Assembly (NCBI GenBank): GCA_011048995.1
Contig: DSCS01000044.1
Location: 1-58,844, forward strand
Direction of reading: 5' to 3'
DNA length: 58,844 bases
From: Bacillota bacterium
GTDB lineage: Bacteria; Macinerneyibacteriota; Macinerneyibacteria; Macinerneyibacteriales; DSCS01
Part shown: in pieces, positions 34,827-42,450 of the stretch
Position numbering within the stretch: position 1 is the stretch's first letter
Layout: each line of letters begins with the position of its first letter
Translations under genes and position numbers: made by a program
The notes under the pieces: model-generated
What the model was told of the DNA's origin: nothing
The model's input: the letters and a program-made list of their open reading frames with translations, nothing else
Databases searched by the model: none

Positions 34827-35136
34827 ATCCCTGATTTCCGGGGACCCACTCGATCACACGGATAATCGCTTCTTTGTTCACAGGGCCGTAAATATGGAAA
34901 AAGGATTCATTCATTCCGTAAAGGTCCTCTTCCACGACTTTGGAGGTCAGCTTCGTCTCATCAATGCACAGAAGAATAATTTTTTCGACTCCCAGATAAT
35001 TATCATTGGCCACTTTTAAAAGCTGATCCTTTTTCAGGCAATGAATAAATCCTTCCCACTCCATGGTAGGAGTCTTATATTCTTCATCCCCTTTCACGGC
35101 CTCATAGATCTCAGGCGTCACAATATGATAGATCAT
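34804..35136 (-). CDS. DUF952 family protein
   Basis: The 110-aa protein matches DUF952: MIYHIVTPEIYEAV at the start, EWEGFIHCLKKDQLLKVAND, IILLCIDETKLTSKVVEED, and FFHIYGPVNKEAIIRV near the end. The family is of unknown biochemical function. SD AAGGAG precedes the ATG. It is translated just ahead of the MRJP-like gene and overlaps it. The 170 bp between this gene and the upstream YhcH-type gene show no gene; a TATAAT at about 35200 might be its promoter. Confidence 0.8.
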   Translation of the reverse strand: MIYHIVTPEIYEAVKGDEEYKTPTMEWEGFIHCLKKDQLLKVANDNYLGVEKIILLCIDETKLTSKVVEEDLYGMNESFFHIYGPVNKEAIIRVIEWVPGNQGYALPDGL

Positions 35137-35308
35137 AGCGTCGTCTCCTTGCTTTAACCGGACTTCTCAACACTCCATTATTATGTTACATCAAATCAGA
35201 GTATTATAAAAGGAAAATTTCGCCGAAAAAAACCACGCTTCCTTCAGGCCGCAGGGATTCTTTGCTGCCTATCGATCGTCATCTGTTGAGCTCCCTTGCC
35301 GTGTGCGC

Positions 35309-35785
35309 TCAGTTCTCCTTTGCTTTAAGACGGAAATACTCTACAGGTATCTTGATGACGATTTTTTTCACAGGTCTTTTCCCTCTTATCTTCAGGCCGG
35401 GCATATGCCCTTCTTCGGGGGAAAGAAGAATAAAATAATTCTCGGGGAAGAGAAAATAATCCCCTCTTCCCCGATAAAACACGATATCTTTGCCCTCATC
35501 ATACGGAATTTCTTCTGTCAGGCCTTTTACAGGAGACCATCCGAACGATTCTTTTCCCGATGCCAGAAACTGCAGATCATAGTAGAGGCGATGGGCTTCC
35601 CATAAGCCTCTTTTTTTTTCGGGAATATAACGGGAAACCAATGCCTTGGCCCCATTCTCCCCTAATGAGCACACTCCATCCTCCGGAAAATGACGTACGG
35701 ACTCCGCAAGAAAATCATACATAAGCGCCCCGTCCTTCATGCCGGCAAAATAAATGTGCCAATTTCCAAGATGATCCATTATCAT
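35309..35785 (-). CDS. YhcH/YjgK/YiaL (TabA-like, DUF386) family protein
   Basis: The 158-aa protein has the cupin-like DUF386 pattern: WEAHRLYYDLQFLASGKE, followed by DYFLFPENYFILLSPEEGHM and a C-terminal KKIVIKIPVEYF. E. coli TabA of this family influences biofilm and toxin responses; others may act on sugar acids. His and Glu residues of the metal site appear conserved (E-x-H-x-x-Y, PEEGHMPG). SD AAGGAG lies 6 nt before ATG 35785. Function here is unassigned. Confidence 0.85.
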   Translation of the reverse strand: MIMDHLGNWHIYFAGMKDGALMYDFLAESVRHFPEDGVCSLGENGAKALVSRYIPEKKRGLWEAHRLYYDLQFLASGKESFGWSPVKGLTEEIPYDEGKDIVFYRGRGDYFLFPENYFILLSPEEGHMPGLKIRGKRPVKKIVIKIPVEYFRLKAKEN

Positions 35786-35803
35786 GATTGCTCCTTTTTC
35801 TCC

Positions 35804-35831
35804 ATTTTATCCCATTACATAAACATGGCAA
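35804..35831 (-). promoter_or_regulatory. Promoter of the YhcH-type gene
   Basis: On the minus strand, TTGCCA and TAAAAT are separated by 16 bp, 18 bp before the ATG. Confidence 0.5.
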
Positions 35832-35889
35832 GCCTCTGTTTGAAACCATTCTGCCTTTTCTTCTGTCTTGTAGATAAAAAGGAGGCTTT

Positions 35890-36938
35890 ATGCAGAATAA
35901 GACACTTTTTGGCTGTTTGTCATCGCCGTATTTTTCTCGGGTTGCGCTGATCACCGCCGTGACGGATCCTGGGAAGGAGCGGCCGTAGCTTCGACATTCA
36001 CTTTTGAAACCGCTAATCAGCAAAATTGTTATCAGACAGCGGGAGTTTATGAAAATGAGATCTACTACCTTCAAAGTTTCAGTGACCGCTTTTCTCTGCA
36101 ATTTCTTTCTGCTGAAGGAAAGGCTCTTCGCTCTATCACCGTCCCCCGTGGAAACGGGCCGGGGGAAGCCCGACAGACCATTGGTGTCCGGGTCATTGAC
36201 GGAAAGGTCTATTGGGCCGATCTGGCCTTGAGCCGGCTCACGGTCTTCTCCCTGGACGGAGAATATATCGACCAGATCGACTTCAATGAAGAGACAGGTT
36301 TCATAGCGGCTTTTGACGTGGCAGGGGATCTTCTCTATTTTCATAGCCTGAACAAGACCTACATCGGTGTCATCGACCTTGCTACCGGAAAACTTTTACG
36401 AAGTGTCCCCCATCCCATTCAGGGCGTTCCCCAGCCGGGAGACAAAGTCCCGGGCGGAGTTCTTCGTATTGATCCCTATACGGGAAATATTCTCGTAGGC
36501 AAAGTATGCCAGCCTTATCTCATTGAAGTCTGGTCCCCTCATCTGGAAAAAATCGATGAACTGGCCTACCCTCTGGAAAAAAAGCACAAGGACCTCACCT
36601 ACCTGCCCAACATCAATGTTCATGGGGATATGCTCATCAGCTCTCTGATCATCACGGAATCAGCGATCTATGTCCCCCGCATCAGTTTTCGGTTTGAAGT
36701 CAAAGGCAACATGACGGAGACTCCTGCTTATCCCATGGAGGTCGTCAGATTCGATAAGCAATCCAAATCAATCCGCGTCTATTCCCTTGACTCGGCTTCT
36801 CCTGCTCAAGGGATCTTTTACCTTCTCGGTGTGCTTGAGGGAAAACTCGCCGTCATGCACTACGGCCCGTTAGAGAATGAACAAGAAAAGGCTCCCTGGA
36901 CCTTTAACGGATATCTCCTGGATATCATCCTCCCATAG
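35890..36938 (+). pseudogene. 6-bladed beta-propeller lipoprotein, frameshifted at a T tract
   Basis: A start (ATG 35890) with a strong AAAAAGGAGG site encodes only MQNKTLFGCL and then an out-of-frame peptide. If the run of five T at 35906-35910 had six, the frame would read MQNKTL-FWLFVIAVFFSGC, a perfect lipoprotein signal, and continue to the stop at 36938 as a 349-aa protein. The downstream part shows a 6-bladed propeller pattern (ITVPRGNGPGEARQTIG, VYWADLALSRLTVFSLDGEY). No ATG/GTG/TTG exists in the correct frame near the lipobox. It is a mutated gene, a phase-variable gene in the OFF state, or a sequencing error. Confidence 0.8.
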
Positions 36939-36941
36939 CCC

Positions 36942-36974
36942 ATCAAGAGGGGGGGGTTCCCCCCCTCTTGATTT
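36942..36974 (+). terminator. Intrinsic terminator after the beta-propeller gene
   Basis: A 14-bp perfect stem (ATCAAGAGGGGGGG / CCCCCCCTCTTGAT, loop GTT) is followed by TTTCT. It starts 3 bp after the stop and is the strongest stem seen in the window. Confidence 0.85.
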
Positions 36975-36995
36975 CTCCGCATGCTTCTGTATAAT
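36968..36995 (+). promoter_or_regulatory. Promoter of the ferredoxin-AOR operon
   Basis: TTGATT and TATAAT are separated by 16 bp. The -35 box is the 3' arm end of the upstream terminator, so the two elements share DNA. Confidence 0.55.
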
Positions 36996-37015
36996 GGATG
37001 ATGGAGGTCTGTCTT

Positions 37016-37432
37016 GTGAGAATTAAACTGTCCGTCGAAAACACTCAGCTCTGTGTGGGATGCCAACTGTGTATGTATGCCTGTTCCAGACGTTCGGGAA
37101 ACGGCGGACTGGGACTCTCGGCTATCAGTGTGCGCTCTTCAGGAGGCATGAGCAAAGGGTTTACCATCGTCGTCTGCCGCTGCTGCGAAGACGCTCCTTG
37201 CGTGGAAGCCTGCCCTGAAAAAGCTTTGATCCAAATCAAAACAGGGGGAATACGCCTTCTGAAAGACAAATGCACAGGCTGCGGACTCTGCCGTGACGCC
37301 TGTATCATCGGGGCCGTCTTCTGGGACTCTGTGAACCGGCAGCCTAATATCTGCGTCCAGTGCGGCCAATGCGCCCTCTTCTGTCCCCATCATGTCCTTG
37401 CGCTGACAAAAAGTGAGGAGAAGACGCCATGA
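37016..37432 (+). CDS. 4Fe-4S ferredoxin-type electron-transfer subunit
   Basis: The 138-aa protein has several cysteine motifs: CVGCQLCMYAC, CRCCEDAPCVEAC, CTGCGLCRDAC and CVQCGQCALFC, enough for four clusters of the HycB/DmsB type. It probably passes electrons for the aldehyde oxidoreductase, whose gene starts in its stop codon (ATGA). The GTG start at 37016 is 8 nt after GGAGG (37003-37007); ATG codons at 36998/37001 overlap that SD and are rejected. Confidence 0.88.
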   Translation: MRIKLSVENTQLCVGCQLCMYACSRRSGNGGLGLSAISVRSSGGMSKGFTIVVCRCCEDAPCVEACPEKALIQIKTGGIRLLKDKCTGCGLCRDACIIGAVFWDSVNRQPNICVQCGQCALFCPHHVLALTKSEEKTP

Positions 37433-39183
37433 AGACGCTTCGCCGGGTCCTCATCGCCGATTTGTGCGCACAATCCTTTCATGTGGAAGAACGCCCGGAT
37501 CTCTTTTCTGAATACATCGGAGGAGCCGGAGTCTCCTCGGCTCTTCTCAAAGAATATCAGGGCTGTTCCCCTGAAGGCCCTGCAATCTTTGCCGTAGGGC
37601 CCTTTACAGCCCTTTTTCCCATGGCTTCCAAGACAGTGGCTTCCTTTATATCCCCCCTGACGGGTAATTACGGAGAAAGCCACGCCGGCGGACGCAGTGC
37701 CGTCTCTTTACGCATGGCCGGATACGGAGCTCTCGTCGTACTTGGCCAGGCTCCTTTCCCTCAATATCTTGTTGTAGATGAGGAGGGAGTCCGTTTTGAA
37801 GACGCCCGCTCCTTGTGGGGGATGAAAAACTGCTCCACACCGGCACGGATCATGCGTGAAAAGGAGGGGGGTGCAGGCTTACGCTCCATTTTGCGCATCG
37901 GCCCCGCCGGGGAGAATGGGGTCGCTTACGCCTCCGTGACAACAGAGACCTATCGGCATTTCGGACGAATGGGGCTGGGAGCTGTCTTCGGCAAAAAAAA
38001 ACTTAAAGGGATCGTCTTGAAAGGGGCCCGTGAGACCCCTGTCTCAGAACCGGCTCTTTACAAAACTCTGTATAATGAACTTTATACACAGATGGCCTCT
38101 TCCGATCTCATGAAAAAATATCACGACCTCGGGACTCCGGCCAACATCCTCCCTCTGCATGAGATGGGAGGCCTGCCTGTTTGTAATCTGAAACAAAGAA
38201 CCCTGAGTCCTGACGAAGCGACAAACCTGTCAGGGGAACATTTCGCCGCCCGTTTCCTGAACCGTCGGCTGGCCTGCTCCCATTGCCCGGTAGCCTGCAT
38301 CCATCTGGCGGCTTTACGCCTTGAAGCCCCGTCAGAGCCCTATTTTTATCAGACCTCTTATGTCTCCTACGACTATGAGCTTTTGTATGCCCTGGGGTCG
38401 ATGATCGGAGTTACCGATGCTCAGAATGTTCTCCGCTTGATCGACCGTGTGGAACAATACGGCATGGACGCCATCAGTACAGGGGTAATATTAGCCTGGA
38501 TGACAGAGGCATATGAAAAGGATTTCCTCCCACACGATTTATTCGGAGAAGAGATCCCCAGATGGGGCCATACAGAAGCCTATCTATCCCTCATCGACAA
38601 GATCTGCTTTGATCCGGCGCCCTTTTTTGAAACAGCCCGGAAAGGGTGTGCCGCTTTGTCTGAAACATACGGCGGAAAAGACTTTGCTCTTGTCTTCGGC
38701 AAAAATGAGATGCCGGGATATCATACCGGAATCGGTGCTCATCTCGGGTTTCTTTTGGGCATCCGCCACAGCCATCTGGACAATGCCGGCTATGCTTTGG
38801 ATCAGAAACAGGACAGAGAGGTCTTCTCGTCACCCGATCATCTCGCCCGCGCCCTTTTAAGGGAAGAAGCCTTCCGTCATATTCTCTCTTCTCTTGTCGT
38901 CTGTTTTTTTGCCCGCAATATCTTTGCTCCCGACAAAATCTTACAGCTTTCACAGTCCATAAACATCTCTCTTCCGGATGATCTCCTTCAGAAAGGGCTG
39001 GATCTTTACCGCGCGAAACTCTCCTTCAAAGAAGAACTGGGATTCCGATGGGAGGAGTTGTCTCTTCCCCTCCGTGTGTGTGTTGCAAAGACTCCCGGAA
39101 TACAACCTGACCCGGATTTTGCCCATAAAACACTTGCCGCCGCTCGGGGGTTTCTTAACGATTCTTCTTTTAGCCTCTCCTAA
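37429..39183 (+). CDS. Aldehyde:ferredoxin oxidoreductase (AOR family)
   Basis: The 584-aa protein belongs to the tungsten/molybdenum-pterin AOR family, which oxidises aldehydes to acids and reduces ferredoxin. The cofactor domain shows EYIGGAGVSSALLKEY, GNYGESHAGGRSAVSLRMAG, and GPAGENGVAYASV. The 4Fe-4S ligands are in CSHCPVACIH (Cys283, 286, 290) with a fourth Cys near SSLVVCFFAR. It is slightly short of the usual 600-620 aa. The ferredoxin-like gene upstream overlaps by 4 bp and is its likely partner. Aldehyde substrate unknown. Confidence 0.9.
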   Translation: MKTLRRVLIADLCAQSFHVEERPDLFSEYIGGAGVSSALLKEYQGCSPEGPAIFAVGPFTALFPMASKTVASFISPLTGNYGESHAGGRSAVSLRMAGYGALVVLGQAPFPQYLVVDEEGVRFEDARSLWGMKNCSTPARIMREKEGGAGLRSILRIGPAGENGVAYASVTTETYRHFGRMGLGAVFGKKKLKGIVLKGARETPVSEPALYKTLYNELYTQMASSDLMKKYHDLGTPANILPLHEMGGLPVCNLKQRTLSPDEATNLSGEHFAARFLNRRLACSHCPVACIHLAALRLEAPSEPYFYQTSYVSYDYELLYALGSMIGVTDAQNVLRLIDRVEQYGMDAISTGVILAWMTEAYEKDFLPHDLFGEEIPRWGHTEAYLSLIDKICFDPAPFFETARKGCAALSETYGGKDFALVFGKNEMPGYHTGIGAHLGFLLGIRHSHLDNAGYALDQKQDREVFSSPDHLARALLREEAFRHILSSLVVCFFARNIFAPDKILQLSQSINISLPDDLLQKGLDLYRAKLSFKEELGFRWEELSLPLRVCVAKTPGIQPDPDFAHKTLAAARGFLNDSSFSLS

Positions 39184-39203
39184 AGTGAAACTTTTTCCTG
39201 CAC

Positions 39204-39300
39204 ATGCGGGTCCCATATTTCTAACCGTGAAATGGGGTGTTACATGATTTTCATAGCTATATAAACTTATTTCCGAACACACGAATACAAGGAGGTTTAT
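39204..39300 (+). promoter_or_regulatory. Leader with short uORFs and an SD-sequestering hairpin before the ABC-F gene
   Basis: Two six-codon ORFs occur. One reads MRVPYF (39204-39224). The other reads MIFIAI (39244-39264) and has a GGGGTG SD 6 nt upstream. The stop codon of the second begins a stem: ATAAACTT (39261-39268) pairs with AGGTTTAT (39293-39300), 8 bp with one G-T pair, covering part of the ABC-F SD GGAGG at 39291-39295. An upstream stem (CCCA-TTTC / GAAATGGG, 39212-39236) masks the second uORF's SD. A stalled ribosome on the second uORF would open the main SD, as in known leader-peptide attenuators. Inference, untested. Confidence 0.5.
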
Positions 39301-39301
39301 T

Positions 39302-40885
39302 ATGGCTATGATATCATTTCACGGGATCTCTTTTTCTTATACAATGCCCTATCATCCTGTCTTTGAAGAGTTGACAATGTCAATAGATACCGATTGGAAA
39401 ACAGGGCTTGTCGGCCGAAACGGGCGGGGAAAGACGACTTTTCTGAATCTTTTGCTTCGATCACTAAAACCCCAGAAGGGAACGCTGTCCGTTCCCGAAG
39501 GGTTGTCCCCTGTTCTCTTTCCCTTTCCTGTTTCCGCCCCCGAACGCGATGCCCGTATTATTATCAAAGAGAATATCGCCCCTTTTTCCCGCTTGGAAAA
39601 GACCATGGAAGAGTGCCTCAGTGAAAGCAGTGAAAAATCGCTGGAAAAGTACGGAGAAATCCATTCCCGTTACACCCGGCATAACGGCTACGGGATCGAC
39701 GCCCTCCTTCTGAAGGAGGCCGCTCTTTTAAATATAGACGAAGAACTCCTAAGCAGGCCTTATTCGACTCTCAGCGGGGGAGAACAGACGAAATGCCAGA
39801 TCCTTTCCCTCTTTCTTCATCCTGCGCCTTTTCCCCTTATCGACGAACCAACCAATCATCTGGACCTTAACGGCCGTCAACTGGTTGCGCATTATCTCCG
39901 GTCTCGCCCCAAAGGGTTTTTGTTGGTCTCTCATGACCGCTCTTTTTTAGACGAATCTATCGATCATGTGCTTGCCCTCAATCGCAAAGACAACCGTCTT
40001 TATCATGGAAACTATTCTGTGTATCATGAAGAAAAGAGAAAAGAGGATGAAGAAGAGTTGTCCCGTAACATGCACCTGCACAAAGAGATCACTCGTCTGG
40101 CCACATCATCCCGGCAAAAAGAAAACTGGAGCAAGAAAAAAGAGAAGGAAAAAGTCGGCAGCGGGGATAAAGGAGCGGTAGGAGCACAAGCCGCCAGGCT
40201 TATGAAACGATCCCTGATCATCCGCCGAAGGGCCCTCCGGCATAGGGAAGAAAAGGAAAAACTTCTTAAAAACCTGGAAATTTCTTACTCTTTGAAATTG
40301 AACGTTTCTTCATCCCTTCCCTGTCATATTCTTACCGTTTCTGATCTTTCTGTCTCCTACGGGAATAATCTTGTCTTCTCCGGCATCTCTTTTTCACTAA
40401 GGCGGGGAGAACGTCTTGCCCTTACAGGGCCTAACGGTGCAGGGAAGACCTCTCTTTTAAAAGCGGTTTTGGGAGAGATCCCTTACTCAGGGACAATCCG
40501 CCGTCCCGCCCATATCCCTGTTTCCGTCGCCTCCCAGCATCCTGTCTGGAATCAGGGATCTCTTAAAGAATTGGTAAAATCCGCCGATTTAGACGAGACT
40601 CTTTTCCGAAATGTCCTGGGTATTTTAGGCGTCTCGGGAGAGATCTTTCATCGGCCACTGGAAACATTCAGTCTGGGAGAATTAAAAAAAGTCGAAATGA
40701 GCCGCAGCCTTTGCCGGGAAGCCGGGTTGTTTGTCTGGGACGAACCATTAAACTATTTGGACATCGTCTCCCGCGAACAGATCGAGGAAGCCGTTTCTCT
40801 TTTTCAGCCTACCATTATTTTTATCGAACATGACAAGGCTTTTGTCGAAAAATGCGCAACGGATGCTTTATTGTTAAAGCTTTGA
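39302..40885 (+). CDS. ABC-F ribosome-protection protein, Lsa-like
   Basis: The 527-aa protein has two ATP-binding domains and no membrane segments. The first has DTDWKTGLVGRNGRGKTTFL, LSGGEQTKCQ and LIDEPTNHLDL. The second has GPNGAGKTSLLKAVLG, FSLGELKKVEMSRSL and VWDEPLNYLDIVS. A charged linker of about 80 residues (rich in Lys, Glu, Arg) lies between, as in antibiotic-resistance ABC-F proteins. The N-terminal WKxGLxGRNGRGKTT is close to the Lsa/Vga group that displaces lincosamides, pleuromutilins or streptogramins. SD GGAGG precedes the ATG. Which drug is protected against is not known. Confidence 0.85.
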   Translation: MAMISFHGISFSYTMPYHPVFEELTMSIDTDWKTGLVGRNGRGKTTFLNLLLRSLKPQKGTLSVPEGLSPVLFPFPVSAPERDARIIIKENIAPFSRLEKTMEECLSESSEKSLEKYGEIHSRYTRHNGYGIDALLLKEAALLNIDEELLSRPYSTLSGGEQTKCQILSLFLHPAPFPLIDEPTNHLDLNGRQLVAHYLRSRPKGFLLVSHDRSFLDESIDHVLALNRKDNRLYHGNYSVYHEEKRKEDEEELSRNMHLHKEITRLATSSRQKENWSKKKEKEKVGSGDKGAVGAQAARLMKRSLIIRRRALRHREEKEKLLKNLEISYSLKLNVSSSLPCHILTVSDLSVSYGNNLVFSGISFSLRRGERLALTGPNGAGKTSLLKAVLGEIPYSGTIRRPAHIPVSVASQHPVWNQGSLKELVKSADLDETLFRNVLGILGVSGEIFHRPLETFSLGELKKVEMSRSLCREAGLFVWDEPLNYLDIVSREQIEEAVSLFQPTIIFIEHDKAFVEKCATDALLLKL

Positions 40886-40990
40886 TTTATTCTTTTGAAC
40901 AGGAAGGTGAACATCTACGGTTTTGAATATCAATTGCTATGTTGACAAATACATCCCTGATATCCGGCTTGCTTTCCGCCTCGAGCTGAC

Positions 40991-41019
40991 TTGACAAAAA
41001 GCATGTTTTCGCCTATAAT
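40991..41019 (+). promoter_or_regulatory. Consensus promoter of the MFS gene
   Basis: Exact TTGACA and TATAAT boxes separated by 17 bp, 20 bp before the TTG start. The rest of the 154-bp gap after the ABC-F gene holds no other feature I can support. Confidence 0.85.
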
Positions 41020-41039
41020 TCGGTTAACGAAAGGATAAT

Positions 41040-42284
41040 TTGAGCGAATATATTCAAGCTTTTAAACTTATTTCAAAAAATGCCAAACTTTTTCTTCTGG
41101 GGGGCATCTTTAACGGAATAGGGATGTCCGTGTTCCGCCTTCTCTTCAACCTTTATTTGAAAGAAGGAGGGATGGGAGAGGGAAATATCGGAACGATTCT
41201 TTCGGCTCGCTCACTGGGAGCTGCCGTCATTGCTTTGCCTGTCGCGCTTCTTCTCCGAAAAGTCCATGCGAAATACATCCTCGTAGCCGCAACTTTTCTG
41301 GCTTCTTTTTTTTATGCTCTTCAGGTTTATACAGGAGAATTATACTTTATCATCGTCTTTGCGTTTTTTGCCCATATGTTTTTTATGATCTACCGGCTGG
41401 TCTCAGCGCCTTTTTTTATGCAAAATAGCACACCAAAAGAGCGGATCTATCTTTTCAGTCTCCATTCGGCTGTCTTTGTCGTCTCCCAGTTTGCAGGGAA
41501 TATTATCGGCGGCAATCTCCCCCATTTTTTTATGAATACTCATATCGCCGGCTCCCTTCTCCAGGCTTATGAAATCACGCTTTATGCTTCTATAGGAGCA
41601 ACAATGGCCTCCCTTTTTCCCTATCTGGGTATCAGGGAAAAACCGATTCCTGCTACAGAAAATACCCTTTTTGCCGAATTGAAAAGTTACAATTGGGGGC
41701 GTATCATCCGTCTGGTCATTCCCCGCTTTCTCGTGGGGATGGGTGCCGGCCTCATTATTCCCTTTATGAATCTCTATTTTCGCAATGATTTCGGGCTGGG
41801 ATCAGCCACTATCGGCCTTTACTTTTCTATTCTTCAGGTCTTCATGTTTATAGGGATGATGAGCGCCCCTTTTATTGCCCGGCGCATAGGAATGGTCAAC
41901 GGCATCGTCCTGACCCAGCTTCTTTCTCTCCCCTTTATGCTGATTATGGCCTTGACAGACCATCTTCCCCTGGCTGTCGGTGCCTTTTTTATCCGGACCA
42001 CCCTTATGAATATGAATCAGCCCCTGAACCGAAATTTCGCCTTGGAAATCATGCGTAAGGAGGAACAGCCGATGACTCATTCTATCACAATGATCGCGTG
42101 GAATCTCTCATGGATGGTCAGTGCCTTTATCGGGGGACGTATCATTGAAGCCCATTCTTTTAAATACTCCTTCTTTGTTACCATTATCTTCTATATTTTC
42201 TCGACATTAGCGTACTATTTTCTTTTCCGTTCTTTTTCTTCCATCGGGAAAGCCGATTCAACAGAGAAACAATTATTCTCCTAA
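41040..42284 (+). CDS. Major facilitator superfamily transporter
   Basis: The 414-aa protein has about twelve membrane helices. The first half shows FLLGGIFNGIGMSVFRLLFN and a loop-2/3-like GTILSARSLGAAVIALP. The second half has GMGAGLIIPFMNLYFRNDFG and ARRIGMVNGIVLTQLLSLP. It is a drug/metabolite-type MFS of unknown substrate. The TTG start follows AAAGGA. It has its own consensus promoter, so it is probably independent of the ABC-F gene. Confidence 0.85.
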   Translation: MSEYIQAFKLISKNAKLFLLGGIFNGIGMSVFRLLFNLYLKEGGMGEGNIGTILSARSLGAAVIALPVALLLRKVHAKYILVAATFLASFFYALQVYTGELYFIIVFAFFAHMFFMIYRLVSAPFFMQNSTPKERIYLFSLHSAVFVVSQFAGNIIGGNLPHFFMNTHIAGSLLQAYEITLYASIGATMASLFPYLGIREKPIPATENTLFAELKSYNWGRIIRLVIPRFLVGMGAGLIIPFMNLYFRNDFGLGSATIGLYFSILQVFMFIGMMSAPFIARRIGMVNGIVLTQLLSLPFMLIMALTDHLPLAVGAFFIRTTLMNMNQPLNRNFALEIMRKEEQPMTHSITMIAWNLSWMVSAFIGGRIIEAHSFKYSFFVTIIFYIFSTLAYYFLFRSFSSIGKADSTEKQLFS

Positions 42285-42288
42285 TCCT

Positions 42289-42317
42289 TTGACAACACCG
42301 TATCTTTTTGTTAATGT
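42289..42317 (+). promoter_or_regulatory. Promoter of thiC
   Basis: TTGACA and TAATGT are separated by 17 bp, just upstream of the TPP aptamer. Confidence 0.65.
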
Positions 42318-42448
42318 GACACCGCAGGGGTGGTAGAATTACCTGAGATCATACCCTTTGAACCTGATACAGTTCATACTGTCGTAGGGAGCTCATCATC
42401 TTTATTTTCATCATCTTCATCCCTGCAGAGAAAAGAAAGGATGGAGAT
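42318..42448 (+). promoter_or_regulatory. TPP riboswitch with SD-sequestering expression platform
   Basis: The aptamer (about 42318-42393) has the THI-box elements: CAGGGGTG, CTGAGA (42343-42348), ACCCTTTGAACCTGAT (42353-42368) and CGTAGGGA (42383-42390). Downstream, ATCTTCATCC (42413-42422) pairs with GGATGGAGAT (42439-42448), a 10-bp stem that covers the thiC SD. A competing stem pairs GTAGGGA (42384-42390, inside the aptamer) with TCCCTGC (42420-42426). With TPP bound the aptamer keeps GTAGGGA, and the SD stem can form and block thiC translation. Confidence 0.93.
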
Positions 42449-42450
42449 AT

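Noticed and set aside
35715-36344. Minus-strand frame of 209 codons across the beta-propeller start
   Set aside because: It overlaps two supported genes, has no SD, and its codon use does not look like a real gene.
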